Assembly: GCF_022347685.1 (NCBI RefSeq)
Contig: NZ_JAKRGF010000001.1
Location: 62,001-126,000, forward strand
Direction: 5' to 3'
Origin: Thalassobius sp. Cn5-15
GTDB lineage: Bacteria; Pseudomonadota; Alphaproteobacteria; Rhodobacterales; Rhodobacteraceae
DNA: 64,000 nt
The notes below the pieces were generated by a model. The model did no database searches and was not told the origin of the DNA. It saw only the letters and a list, made by a program, of their open reading frames with translations. How positions within the stretch are numbered: the stretch's first letter is position 1; each line of letters starts with the position of its first letter. Below are positions 44,149 to 52,459 of the stretch, piece after piece. A program made the position numbers and the translations under genes.

Positions 44149-45087
44149 ATGAGCTGGAATCCCTTATTCGACACAACCGTTCCCATTGGTGATCAGGTTG
44201 ATCAACTGGAGACGCTGATTGTTCCCCGCGCGCGCGACCTTGGTGGCTTTGAGGTGCGTCGCGCTCTGCCGCACGCACGGCGGCAAATGGTCGGGCCGTT
44301 CATCTTTTTTGACCAGATGGGACCGGCTGAATTTCTGACAGGGCAGGGCGTTGATGTGCGCCCACACCCTCATATTGGTCTCGGCACGGTGACCTACCTT
44401 TATCAGGGGCGACTGCACCATCGGGATTCGCTAGGCACCGATCAGTGGATTGAACCTGGTGCCGTGAACTGGATGAAGGCGGGCTATGGCATCACCCATT
44501 CCGAACGCACCGATGAGGGGATGCGCGATGTGCCCTTCAATATGTTCGGTATCCAGACATGGCTGGCCCTGCCAGAGGGGCATGAAGATGACGCGCCGCT
44601 GTTTCATCATAGTCCAAAAGCGGATCTGCCCATTCTGGAAGGTGAGGGTAAGAAAATGCGCCTGATTTTGGGCCGCGCCTACGGCGTCGAGGCGCCCGTG
44701 CCGATGCCGTTTGAGGTGTTTTATGGCGATGCTAAACTGGAAGCGGGCGCGCAGATGCCATTACCGGATGATCATGAGGATCGCGCGGTCTATGTAATTG
44801 ATGGCAGCGTTTCGCAAGGCGGGCAAAGCTACGAGGCGGGTCAAATGCTGATCTTCCGCCCTGGTGACGCGATTTCGATAAAGGCAGGGGAGGCCGGTGC
44901 ACGGATCCTGATTCTGGGCGGTGAAACCCTGTCTGGCCCGCGTCATATCTGGTGGAATTTCGTTGCCTCCAGCAAGGAAAGGATTGAGGCCGCAAAAGAA
45001 GCCTGGCGGGCAGGGGACTGGGCGCATGGGCGATTCCAGTTGCCTGCGGGCGACGACCGCGAATTTATCCCATTGCCTGCGCGCTAA
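44149..45087 (+). CDS. Pirin family bicupin protein
   Basis: A 312-residue pirin-like protein with two cupin domains. The N-terminal cupin has the metal site: RPHPHIGLGTVTYLYQGRLHHRDSLG (the two His of PHPH, a later His, and a Glu or Gln downstream), preceded by GPFIFFDQMGPA. The C-terminal half has DRAVYVIDGSV. Some pirins show quercetin dioxygenase activity; others affect transcription or pyruvate metabolism, so the role here is open. AGGAGGTG precedes the ATG. Confidence 0.9.
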   Translation: MSWNPLFDTTVPIGDQVDQLETLIVPRARDLGGFEVRRALPHARRQMVGPFIFFDQMGPAEFLTGQGVDVRPHPHIGLGTVTYLYQGRLHHRDSLGTDQWIEPGAVNWMKAGYGITHSERTDEGMRDVPFNMFGIQTWLALPEGHEDDAPLFHHSPKADLPILEGEGKKMRLILGRAYGVEAPVPMPFEVFYGDAKLEAGAQMPLPDDHEDRAVYVIDGSVSQGGQSYEAGQMLIFRPGDAISIKAGEAGARILILGGETLSGPRHIWWNFVASSKERIEAAKEAWRAGDWAHGRFQLPAGDDREFIPLPAR

Positions 45088-45269
45088 CCGCTGTCCCTGA
45101 CAGGTAAATAACTGATGGGGCGAAAGTTTTTTCCGCCCCATTTCCCAATGAAAAAAGGCGCTGCAGTGGGTGCGCGAAACTTTTGTGTTTTTTGTGTCAT
45201 GATCCGCTTGACCTCCCCCGTGGCTCAGCATAAACACCCCACACGCTCAAGACGATGAGCGAACAGTGA

Positions 45270-45346
45270 GCGGTTGTAGCTCAGTTGGTTAGAGTACCGG
45301 CCTGTCACGCCGGGGGTCGCGGGTTCGAGTCCCGTCAACCGCGCCA
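45270..45346 (+). tRNA. tRNA-Asp (anticodon GTC), copy 1
   Basis: A 77-base cloverleaf with encoded CCA. The acceptor pairs GCGGTTG with CAACCGC, discriminator G; anticodon loop CTGTCAC. It is followed after 32 bases by a second copy. Confidence 0.96.
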
Positions 45347-45378
45347 CCACTGTTCAATTCGTCGGAGTGCCAGATTGC

Positions 45379-45455
45379 GCGGTTGTAGCTCAGTTGGTTA
45401 GAGTACCGGCCTGTCACGCCGGGGGTCGCGGGTTCGAGCCCCGTCAACCGCGCCA
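45379..45455 (+). tRNA. tRNA-Asp (anticodon GTC), copy 2
   Basis: Same cloverleaf as copy 1, differing by one base at the end of the T loop (TTCGAGC instead of TTCGAGT). Tandem duplicate. Confidence 0.96.
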
Positions 45456-45474
45456 CTTCTCCTTCGGGAGAAAC

Positions 45475-45498
45475 AAAACACCCTTCGGGGTGTTTTTG
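45475..45498 (+). terminator. Terminator of the tRNA-Asp pair
   Basis: AAAACACCC (45475-45483) pairs with GGGTGTTTT (45488-45496) with a TTCG loop, then T. It lies 20 bases after the second tRNA. Confidence 0.85.
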
Positions 45499-45589
45499 TG
45501 TTCTTAGGGCTCTCTCCATGTGGTGGGACATGAACGTGGTGGGGTATTAAATGGGCCTGTTACCCCGGCCCTGTCTGCTGCCGAACTGC

Positions 45590-46363
45590 TTAGGATTTAT
45601 CGTAATGATATCCTAGGCTTGCCTCTTGCTCTAGATCCAGCTTCGACAGCATATAGGCGCGGTCCTCTGGTGACAGGACGACTGGCGTTTCGCCACGTTC
45701 TTCTAATGACACAGACAAGTTGAACCGGTTGCCAAGGCGGCGATTGACTGGTTTGAAGAACGGGCGCCGCATCGACAGATCAAGGTTGGTTTTCACCCAC
45801 TCGATGAAGGCTTCGGGGTCGTTCTGCACCGTTTCCGCACGCACCAGCAGTATGTTGCAATCGCGGTTCAGCATGCCCAGCAGCGTGGCCATTTTCACGT
45901 TGCGCAGATCAAACAGGTTCTCAAACGCGCGGCCAGTGATGGGGTGGCGGTCAAATTGTAATTCCAGCCCCTCAGTCTGGCCTGTCATCTCGCCCACCAC
46001 TTCTTCGAAATCCGCTTCGCGGTCGACGATCCCGCGCCACTGAGAGCGCAGGAAGGTACCGAAAGTGTAGGCTTGGTTCTGCGGGTCCAGATGCCATGGA
46101 CGTTTGTGCATCGACAGCGCCCAGGGTTCGGCATTGCGCACCACGGCGACCATCAGAAAATCGCGCGGGATCGCCACCATATGAGGTGCGGCATGTTTCC
46201 AGCCCAGCGATTCCGTGCGCACGATGTTGAGGTTTTTGTCGATCAACTTGCGCACCAGATTGGTTGCTGACGCGCGTTCGCCAAAGACCTGAAAATGCGT
46301 CAGTGGCACGTCATGTGCGCGTTGGAAAAACAGGCCGGTTTCCCGAAAGCTATCAGGGATCAT
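45590..46363 (-). CDS. Sulfotransferase-like protein
   Basis: A 257-residue protein. Near the N-terminus LTHFQVFGERASATNLVRKLI resembles the 5' PAPS-binding loop of sulfotransferases (RSGT-type, here RASA), followed by a strand and VVRNAEPWALSMHKRPWH, similar to the 3' phosphate-binding RxPxxxxxS region. These support a sulfotransferase-like fold, but the key loop is not canonical. The ATG at 46363 is preferred over TTG at 46384: GAGGAG lies 9 bases upstream. It is divergent from a glycosyltransferase gene, so surface polysaccharide modification is plausible. Confidence 0.62.
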   Translation of the reverse strand: MIPDSFRETGLFFQRAHDVPLTHFQVFGERASATNLVRKLIDKNLNIVRTESLGWKHAAPHMVAIPRDFLMVAVVRNAEPWALSMHKRPWHLDPQNQAYTFGTFLRSQWRGIVDREADFEEVVGEMTGQTEGLELQFDRHPITGRAFENLFDLRNVKMATLLGMLNRDCNILLVRAETVQNDPEAFIEWVKTNLDLSMRRPFFKPVNRRLGNRFNLSVSLEERGETPVVLSPEDRAYMLSKLDLEQEASLGYHYDKS

Positions 46364-46505
46364 CTGCGCAAACTCCTCAATCAAATCAGGGCTGTGCGTC
46401 GCCCTGTTGCGGTGATCATATTTTATTTCTCAAATTGCATCAAACGGGTTAGACCTTGGGGTCATAAAGGTCGCGCCTGTGCGGCAAATATATCGGGTAG
46501 AGAGT

Positions 46506-47381
46506 ATGCAATCGACAGCCGCCATCGTCACCATGGTGCGGGACGACCATTTTTTTCTGAAAGCATGGCTGCGCCACTACGGCCCAATTTTTGGCCGCGA
46601 AAACCTATACATCATCAATCACGGCCGTGGTCGCGGGGTGGAAGAGCTGGCCGAAGGCTGCAACATCATCGGTATTCCGGGTGACCCTCATAAAAACTTC
46701 GATATGAAGCGTTGGCGGCTGCTCAATAACCTCGTGATGGGCCTGCGCAGCTACTACAATCATGTGATCGTCGGCGATGTGGACGAACTGGTGGTGATTG
46801 ATCCCGAAGAGGGTAAAAATCTGCTGGAGTATCTGGAAGAGCAACCGATCCGGCGTGTGTTGACGCCGCTAGGGTTGGAGGTGATCCACCGCATTGATGA
46901 AGAACCGGACGCGATCACCGATAAAATCCTCGGTCCCCGCCGCCACGTCCGTCTGGCGCCGCATTATTCCAAACCTTGTGTGATCTCCGCCGGGACTAAA
47001 ATCGCCCGTGGGGGACATTTCACTCAGTACGGTAAACTGTTTACGCCCGACTGCCTTTACCTGATGCACCTGAAGTTCTGCGACTTCCCCGAATACTCGG
47101 CGGCGATGGATCGTCGCAATGCCGTGACGGGTGAGATCGGTGATGATGTGAAAGAGATTTCCATCGGCCGCCACTGGTTCGCCGAAGCCCGTGGCGAGGA
47201 TCGTGCAACCTTTGAGGCATTTGCAGATCTGGAAATGGTCGATGGGTTCGATATGCGCCTTTACCGGCGCAAGATGCAGCGCACGTTCGGTCCGCGTGGC
47301 GACACTGGTTTTTACAACTTCGCCCGTCCAGATTATCAGCTGCAATTCAAACTGCCAGAACGCTTTTCCGGTATTTTCTAG
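46506..47381 (+). CDS. Glycosyltransferase family 2/92-like protein
   Basis: A 291-residue cytoplasmic protein of the Glyco_tranf_2_4 type. It opens STAAIVTMVRDDHFFLKAWL, as in GT92-related enzymes, and carries the metal-binding acidic motif VIVGDVDELVVID (about residues 88-100). Later LYLMHLKFCDF and YRRKMQRTFGPRGD are typical of Roseobacter homologues. ATG at 46506 follows GAGAG. Sugar donor and acceptor unknown. Confidence 0.78.
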   Translation: MQSTAAIVTMVRDDHFFLKAWLRHYGPIFGRENLYIINHGRGRGVEELAEGCNIIGIPGDPHKNFDMKRWRLLNNLVMGLRSYYNHVIVGDVDELVVIDPEEGKNLLEYLEEQPIRRVLTPLGLEVIHRIDEEPDAITDKILGPRRHVRLAPHYSKPCVISAGTKIARGGHFTQYGKLFTPDCLYLMHLKFCDFPEYSAAMDRRNAVTGEIGDDVKEISIGRHWFAEARGEDRATFEAFADLEMVDGFDMRLYRRKMQRTFGPRGDTGFYNFARPDYQLQFKLPERFSGIF

Positions 47382-47422
47382 GCGTTCCGCGTGCTGCAGG
47401 GCGGCGACGAAGGGGCAGTTAT

Positions 47423-47443
47423 GAAGGGGGCAGCGCCCCCTTC
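47423..47443. terminator. GC hairpin between convergent genes
   Basis: GAAGGGGGC (47423-47431) pairs with GCCCCCTTC (47435-47443), AGC loop. It lies between the glycosyltransferase and dipeptidase genes, which converge. A related motif occurs at 209-226. Confidence 0.55.
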
Positions 47444-47459
47444 CTTTCGTTTCGGAGGA

Positions 47460-48848
47460 TTATTTTGCCAGTGCATCCATAATCCGGGCCCAGCTGCGGA
47501 TGCCTTTGTGAAAGCTTTTCATGTCATACTTCTCATTAGGGGAGTGGATGGCATCATCGTCGTTGGCGTAGCCCACCAGCATAGAATCAAGACCCAGCAC
47601 GCTGTTGAAGTAGCCCACCACCGGGATCGATCCGCCCATGCCGGTGAATACCGCTTCGCGTTCCCACTCATCCGACAGGGCGCCGCGGGCAGCCTCGAAC
47701 TCTGGCCGGTCGAGGTTCATCACTGAGGCAGGCGAGCCTTCCATATCGTTGTCCCAGGTGACGGTGATGTCGGTGGACAGCCGCTCCTCGACGTGCTTGC
47801 GGATTTTGTCGCGCAGCGCGTCGGGGTCCATATCGCCAACCAGTCGACAGGTGATTTTACAGTGGGCTTTCGACGGCAGAACGGTTTTTGAACCGACACC
47901 GTTATAGCCCCCCCACAGACCGTTCACTTCCAGCGTCGGGCGCGACCATTGTTGTTCCAGCGTTGAATAGGCCTTTTCGCCATGCGCCTTGCTATAGCCG
48001 ACGGAGTTCAGATATTCGGCCTCATCAAAACCGCAGTTTTCCCATTGGCGCAGCTGGTCGGCGGGCACTTCGTGCACACCTTCATAGAAGCCATCCACAG
48101 CCACTGCGCCGGTTTCATCGTCGTAGAAGCTGGCGATGATGCGGGACATTTCCCGCAAGGGGTTCAGGCCGGGGCCGCCGTAGTGGCCGGAATGCAGGTC
48201 GATGCGTGGGCCGGTCAGGGTGAACTCATCTTTTAGCATGCCGCGCAGTTGCGACGCGATCGACGGCACGCCACGCGACACCATAGAGGTGTCACAAACC
48301 AGCGCCAGATCCGCCTGTAGCTCTTCTTTGTTTGCCTCAAGGAAAGGGATCAGCGAGGGGGATCCGCTTTCTTCCTCACCTTCAAAGAAGAAGGTGATGC
48401 GGCAGGGCAGGGTGCCATGCACCGATTTCCATGCCCGACACGCCTCAACAAATGTCATCAACTGGCCCTTGTCGTCCGACGATCCGCGGCCGCGGATCAC
48501 GGTGCCATTCGGTGTCTCTTCCAGACGCGGCTCAAACGGCGGGGTGTCCCACAGGTCCAATGGGTCCACCGGCTGCACGTCATAGTGGCCATAAAACAGC
48601 ACATGTGGCGCCCCTTCGGGGGCGTCGTTGATATGACCCACCACCATCGGGTGGCCGGGGGTGGCACGTTTTTCGGCGTCAACGCCCAGCGATTTCAGGT
48701 CGGCAACCAGCCAGTCGGCAGCGCTGTCACAGTCCGCCTTATAGGCCGGATCGGTGGAGATGGAGGGGATTCGCAACAGCGCCATCAGGCGGTCGGTTGC
48801 GGTTGTGATCTCTGCGTCGATCTTCTCCAGAACGGGGGTAAGGGCCAT
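47460..48848 (-). CDS. M20 family dipeptidase
   Basis: A 462-residue cytosolic metallopeptidase of the M20/M25/M40 family. The metal site is complete: HVLFYGHYDVQPVD (His and the catalytic Asp), RGSSDDKGQLM with the bridging Asp, and FFFEGEEESGSPSL with the catalytic Glu. The dimerisation domain follows (LHSGHYGGPGLNPLREMSRI). It resembles the carnosinase-like dipeptidases common in Roseobacters. AAGGAG lies about 8 bases before the ATG. Confidence 0.93.
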   Translation of the reverse strand: MALTPVLEKIDAEITTATDRLMALLRIPSISTDPAYKADCDSAADWLVADLKSLGVDAEKRATPGHPMVVGHINDAPEGAPHVLFYGHYDVQPVDPLDLWDTPPFEPRLEETPNGTVIRGRGSSDDKGQLMTFVEACRAWKSVHGTLPCRITFFFEGEEESGSPSLIPFLEANKEELQADLALVCDTSMVSRGVPSIASQLRGMLKDEFTLTGPRIDLHSGHYGGPGLNPLREMSRIIASFYDDETGAVAVDGFYEGVHEVPADQLRQWENCGFDEAEYLNSVGYSKAHGEKAYSTLEQQWSRPTLEVNGLWGGYNGVGSKTVLPSKAHCKITCRLVGDMDPDALRDKIRKHVEERLSTDITVTWDNDMEGSPASVMNLDRPEFEAARGALSDEWEREAVFTGMGGSIPVVGYFNSVLGLDSMLVGYANDDDAIHSPNEKYDMKSFHKGIRSWARIMDALAK

Positions 48849-48945
48849 TCCAGCGTCTCCTTTTCTTGGTATTTTGTGGCTGTGTCAGTGCCGAATTCGT
48901 TTGTGGGCAAGGTAACAGCGCATTTGGGCTTGTCCACCTAGATGC

Positions 48946-48959
48946 TTGATGCAAATCAA
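48946..48959. promoter_or_regulatory. FNR/FnrL binding site upstream of hemA
   Basis: TTGATGCAAATCAA is a perfect match to the FNR consensus TTGAT-N4-ATCAA. It lies about 150 bases upstream of the hemA start codon and about 100 bases from the divergent dipeptidase gene. FnrL control of hemA is known in Rhodobacter. Confidence 0.85.
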
Positions 48960-49004
48960 AGATAAAAGGAGCGTCAATTTGTTACCTTTTATGAAGATCG
49001 CCGC

Positions 49005-49023
49005 TGCAGTATGTGCTACTGCA
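49005..49023. promoter_or_regulatory. Inverted repeat in the hemA leader
   Basis: TGCAGTA (49005-49011) and TACTGCA (49017-49023) with a 5-base spacer, between the FNR box and hemA. A possible operator for a second regulator. Confidence 0.45.
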
Positions 49024-49110
49024 CTTTTAAATATGTTCAGAAACTGGTCGTTGGTGATGAAAACCTAGGCCTGTTATACGAACCGCCGAGCCAGAATAAG
49101 GACGAGCCAA

Positions 49111-50334
49111 GTGGACTATACTGCGAAACTTGATGACGCGCTGAACAAGCTGCACGAAGAAGGTCGTTATCGGACGTTCATTGATATTGAACGTGAGAAG
49201 GGTAATTTCCCGCATGCAGTCTGGACCCGTCCTGATGGCGAAAAGCAGCCCGTCACCGTCTGGTGTGGCAATGACTATCTGGGCATGGGGCAGCATCCGG
49301 TTGTTCTAAACGCAATGCATGAGGCGATTGATGCCACCGGCGCAGGCTCTGGCGGCACCCGCAACATTTCTGGCACCACGGTTTATCACAAACGGCTGGA
49401 GGCCGAACTGGCGGATCTGCATGGCAAAGAGGCGGCACTTTTGTTCACCTCTGCCTACATCGCCAATGATGCGACCCTGTCGACACTGCCGAAACTGTTC
49501 CCGGGTCTGATCATCTATTCGGATGAGTTGAACCACGCCTCGATGATCGAAGGTGTGCGCCGTAATGGCGGGGCCAAACGCGTGTTCCGTCACAATGACG
49601 TGGCGCACCTGCGTGAATTGCTGGCAGCTGATGATCCTGCCGCGCCGAAGCTGATTGCCTTCGAATCGGTGTATTCGATGGACGGCGATTTCGGCCCGAT
49701 CGAAGACATCTGCGATCTGGCAGATGAATTCGGCGCCCTGACCTATATTGATGAGGTGCACGCCGTGGGCATGTACGGCCCCCGGGGGGGCGGTGTGACC
49801 GAACGTGATAATCTGGCGCATCGCATCGACATCATCAACGGCACACTGGCCAAGGCTTATGGCGTGATGGGCGGCTATATCGCAGCTTCGGAAAAGATGT
49901 GTGATGCGATCCGCTCCTACGCGCCGGGCTTTATCTTTACCACCTCGCTGCCGCCTGCGGTTGCTGCGGGCGCTGCGGCATCGGTTGCCTTCCTGAAGGA
50001 AGATCAGGCGTTGCGTGAACAGCACCAGACCCAAGCAAAGATCCTGAAGCTGCGTCTGAAGGGCATGGGGCTGCCGATCATTGACCACGGCAGTCACATT
50101 GTGCCGGTCATTGTCGGCAATCCGGTGCATACCAAGAAAATGAGCGACATGCTGCTGGAAGAGTTTGGCATCTATGTACAGCCGATCAACTATCCCACTG
50201 TACCGCGTGGCACAGAACGCCTGAGATTCACTCCCTCGCCGGTGCATGGCCGGAAGGAAATGGACAAGCTGGTGCGCGCAATGGACGAACTTTGGTCGCA
50301 CTGTGCGCTGAATCGTGCCGATCTGAGTGCCTAA
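49111..50334 (+). CDS. hemA: 5-aminolevulinate synthase
   Basis: Condenses glycine and succinyl-CoA to 5-aminolevulinate, the first step of tetrapyrrole synthesis in Alphaproteobacteria (Shemin pathway). The 407-residue PLP enzyme has [51 protein letters not shown] and the PLP lysine Lys248 in [13 protein letters not shown], as in Rhodobacter ALAS. The start is GTG, 8 bases after AAGGA. Oxygen control through the upstream FNR box is likely. The product supplies heme, siroheme for sulfite reductase, and cobalamin. Confidence 0.97.
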   Translation: MDYTAKLDDALNKLHEEGRYRTFIDIEREKGNFPHAVWTRPDGEKQPVTVWCGNDYLGMGQHPVVLNAMHEAIDATGAGSGGTRNISGTTVYHKRLEAELADLHGKEAALLFTSAYIANDATLSTLPKLFPGLIIYSDELNHASMIEGVRRNGGAKRVFRHNDVAHLRELLAADDPAAPKLIAFESVYSMDGDFGPIEDICDLADEFGALTYIDEVHAVGMYGPRGGGVTERDNLAHRIDIINGTLAKAYGVMGGYIAASEKMCDAIRSYAPGFIFTTSLPPAVAAGAAASVAFLKEDQALREQHQTQAKILKLRLKGMGLPIIDHGSHIVPVIVGNPVHTKKMSDMLLEEFGIYVQPINYPTVPRGTERLRFTPSPVHGRKEMDKLVRAMDELWSHCALNRADLSA

Positions 50335-50442
50335 TTCTATATCTGGTGGTTTAATCCTTGCCATGTGCTAGGCTGAGAGAAACAAAGAGCACGGGTCGAA
50401 TCGTGACATATCTTAGGGCGAATCGCTGATAGGGCAGTGGGG

Positions 50443-51606
50443 ATGATCAGGCGGAAAGCACCAAAAACACCGGCGCAGGATGTCGAACAGCCGAAAGGCT
50501 TCGACGATTTTGAGCGCAAGCTTGGCGACATGATGCGTGGCGAACGTGCCACCATGGGTAAGTCGCTGCTTGATGTGCAACAAGAGCTGCGCATCAAGGC
50601 CTGTTATATTTCCGCTATCGAAAACTGCGATCCGTCGTCGTTTGACACGCCCGGTTTCATCGCGGGCTACGTTCGTTCTTATGCGCGTTACCTCGGCCTT
50701 GATCCCGACGAGACCTTTGCAATGTTCTGTGCCGAAAGCGGCTTCAGCACCGCCCACGGCATGTCCGCTGCCGCCTCCGGTCTGCCGCGCAGAGAAGCGT
50801 CGGCGGTGATTGCACCGGCTGCGACCGATCCCTTCCAATCCCCCAACATGCCCTTTGCCCCTGCGCCAAGCGGCTTCTTCGCCACTATTGAGCCGGGGGC
50901 CATTGGCTCGTCTCTGGTGCTGTTGGCGGTTATCTGCGGCCTTGGCTACGGCGGTTGGTCTGTTTTGAATGAAATCCAGCGGGTGCAATTCGCCCCGGTG
51001 GAGCAGAGCCCGAATGTTCTGGCTGATCTGGACCCTGCCGGCAGCGCTGCTGACACGGGCGAGGGGGCGGTTGTGGCAGGGTCCTTTACCGCGCCGGTCG
51101 AAGGATTGGATCGCCTTTACCGTCCTCAGGCGCTTGAGGTTCCGGTTCTGGCGGCCCGGGATGCGCCGATTTCGACATTGGATCCGGCCGCTGTGGGCAG
51201 TTTCCTGCCGCCTGAGCCGGATATTGACTTTGGTTCCATCGCGGCAGCGCCGGAACTGGCTGTGCCGCAGGTGGTCGAAGACGCTGCACCCGGTGTGCAG
51301 ATGGTTGCCGTGCGTCCTGCATGGGTACGGGTACGTGCCGCGGATGGCAGCGTGATCTTTGAGGGTATCATGGAACCGGGTCAAACCTGGCCCGTACCTC
51401 AGACCGAGGAAGCGCCCTCGCTGCGCGTAGGGGAAAGCGGTGCGATCTATTTCAAAGTGAACGGCCAGCACTATGGCCCTGCGGGCGCGCGGGGCACTGT
51501 TACGTCTAATCTGGCACTGTCGGTGGACCACCTGACCGCGACCTACAGCGTGGCTGATCTGGACAACAATCAGGAGCTGGCCAGCGCGGTTGCAGCGCTG
51601 CAGTAA
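50443..51606 (+). CDS. RodZ-like helix-turn-helix membrane protein
   Basis: A 387-residue single-pass protein with the RodZ layout. The cytoplasmic HTH_25 domain is at about 15-80 (DFERKLGDMMRGERATMGKS; IKACYISAIENCDPSSFDTP; GYVRSYARYLGLDPDETF). A membrane helix follows at about 153-173 (SLVLLAVICGLGYGGWSVL), then a low-complexity periplasmic linker and a C-terminal DUF4115 domain (PAWVRVRAADGSVIFEGIME). RodZ links MreB to the cell-wall elongation machinery. The ATG at 50443 has AGGG 8 bases upstream; GTG at 50437 is an alternative. Confidence 0.85.
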   Translation: MIRRKAPKTPAQDVEQPKGFDDFERKLGDMMRGERATMGKSLLDVQQELRIKACYISAIENCDPSSFDTPGFIAGYVRSYARYLGLDPDETFAMFCAESGFSTAHGMSAAASGLPRREASAVIAPAATDPFQSPNMPFAPAPSGFFATIEPGAIGSSLVLLAVICGLGYGGWSVLNEIQRVQFAPVEQSPNVLADLDPAGSAADTGEGAVVAGSFTAPVEGLDRLYRPQALEVPVLAARDAPISTLDPAAVGSFLPPEPDIDFGSIAAAPELAVPQVVEDAAPGVQMVAVRPAWVRVRAADGSVIFEGIMEPGQTWPVPQTEEAPSLRVGESGAIYFKVNGQHYGPAGARGTVTSNLALSVDHLTATYSVADLDNNQELASAVAALQ

Positions 51607-51637
51607 CAGCGCCGATTGCGACATAGCCGAATATCGA

Positions 51638-51663
51638 AAAGGCAGCCCCCGGGCTGCCTTTGT
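51638..51663. terminator. Bidirectional terminator between rodZ-like gene and dsbA
   Basis: AAAGGCAGCCC (51638-51648) pairs with GGGCTGCCTTT (51651-51661); T runs on both strands, between convergent genes. Confidence 0.85.
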
Positions 51664-51692
51664 CGTTTCAAAGGGGCTGTTGGAACGCGCCC

Positions 51693-52457
51693 TTATTGTT
51701 CTGCCCGCAGGGCGGCGATCATGTCTTGCATGCCATTCAGCGGAACGTAGCCGCGCAGCAGTTGGTCCTGGACCACAAAGGTAGGCGTGCCGGAAATCGC
51801 CAGCGCACCGGCCAGTTGGCGGTTATCAGCGATCAGCTGTGCCACGCGCGGATCCTCCATCGCGCCCAGAATGGCGTCACCGTCCAGATCGAGTTTTCCC
51901 GCCAATTTCACCAGAGACCCTTCGGTGATCTTGCCACGATACTCCATCAGCGCATCGTTTAACTGGCCATAGGCTTCGTCACCGGCCACCAACTGGCTGG
52001 CGATGGCAAAGCGCGACGCCAGCAGCGACTCTTCACCCAGAATGGGGAACTCTTTGACGATGAACCGGATGTTCTGATCACCGGCGATCAGCTCTTTCAC
52101 CTCGGCGTGGGCCTTTTTGCAGTAGCCGCAGCGATAATCGAGGAACTCGACCATCACGATGTCACCTTCGGGATTGCCCGTTTCCCAGGCACGCTCATCT
52201 TCAAACAGCATCGGCGCGACGCGGGCGATGGTGTTCTGGTCACGTTGCGCCTCAAACTCGGCCTGACGGTCCTGATATATCTCATAAGCTTCGACGATCA
52301 CCTGCGGGTTCTCCAGCAGGTAGCTGCGCACAGCCGCGCCAAAGGCCTGCTGTTCTGCCGCGTCCATTTCTGACAGGTCCAGTGCCTGCGCGGGCACAGT
52401 CATGGCGGGCAGGGCGAGGGTGGCCAGCGTCAACGCACCAGCAAGGAGTTTCTTCAT
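51693..52457 (-). CDS. DsbA-family periplasmic thiol-disulfide oxidoreductase
   Basis: A 254-residue exported thioredoxin-fold protein of the ScsC/BdbD type. The signal peptide covers about residues 1-25 (AMTVPAQA). An N-terminal helical extension (27-75) that can mediate oligomerisation precedes the thioredoxin domain. The redox site is FLDYRCGYCKKAH (Cys110, Cys113) with the cis-Pro in ISGTPTFVV. It starts 2 bases after the M48 protease stop codon, so both periplasmic proteins are made together. Confidence 0.9.
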   Translation of the reverse strand: MKKLLAGALTLATLALPAMTVPAQALDLSEMDAAEQQAFGAAVRSYLLENPQVIVEAYEIYQDRQAEFEAQRDQNTIARVAPMLFEDERAWETGNPEGDIVMVEFLDYRCGYCKKAHAEVKELIAGDQNIRFIVKEFPILGEESLLASRFAIASQLVAGDEAYGQLNDALMEYRGKITEGSLVKLAGKLDLDGDAILGAMEDPRVAQLIADNRQLAGALAISGTPTFVVQDQLLRGYVPLNGMQDMIAALRAEQ

Positions 52458-52459
52458 GA

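Noticed and set aside
45289-45531. Minus-strand frame whose translation ends GAVDGTRTRDPRRDRPVL
   Set aside because: It is antisense to the two tRNA-Asp genes; this is a well-known type of false protein call.
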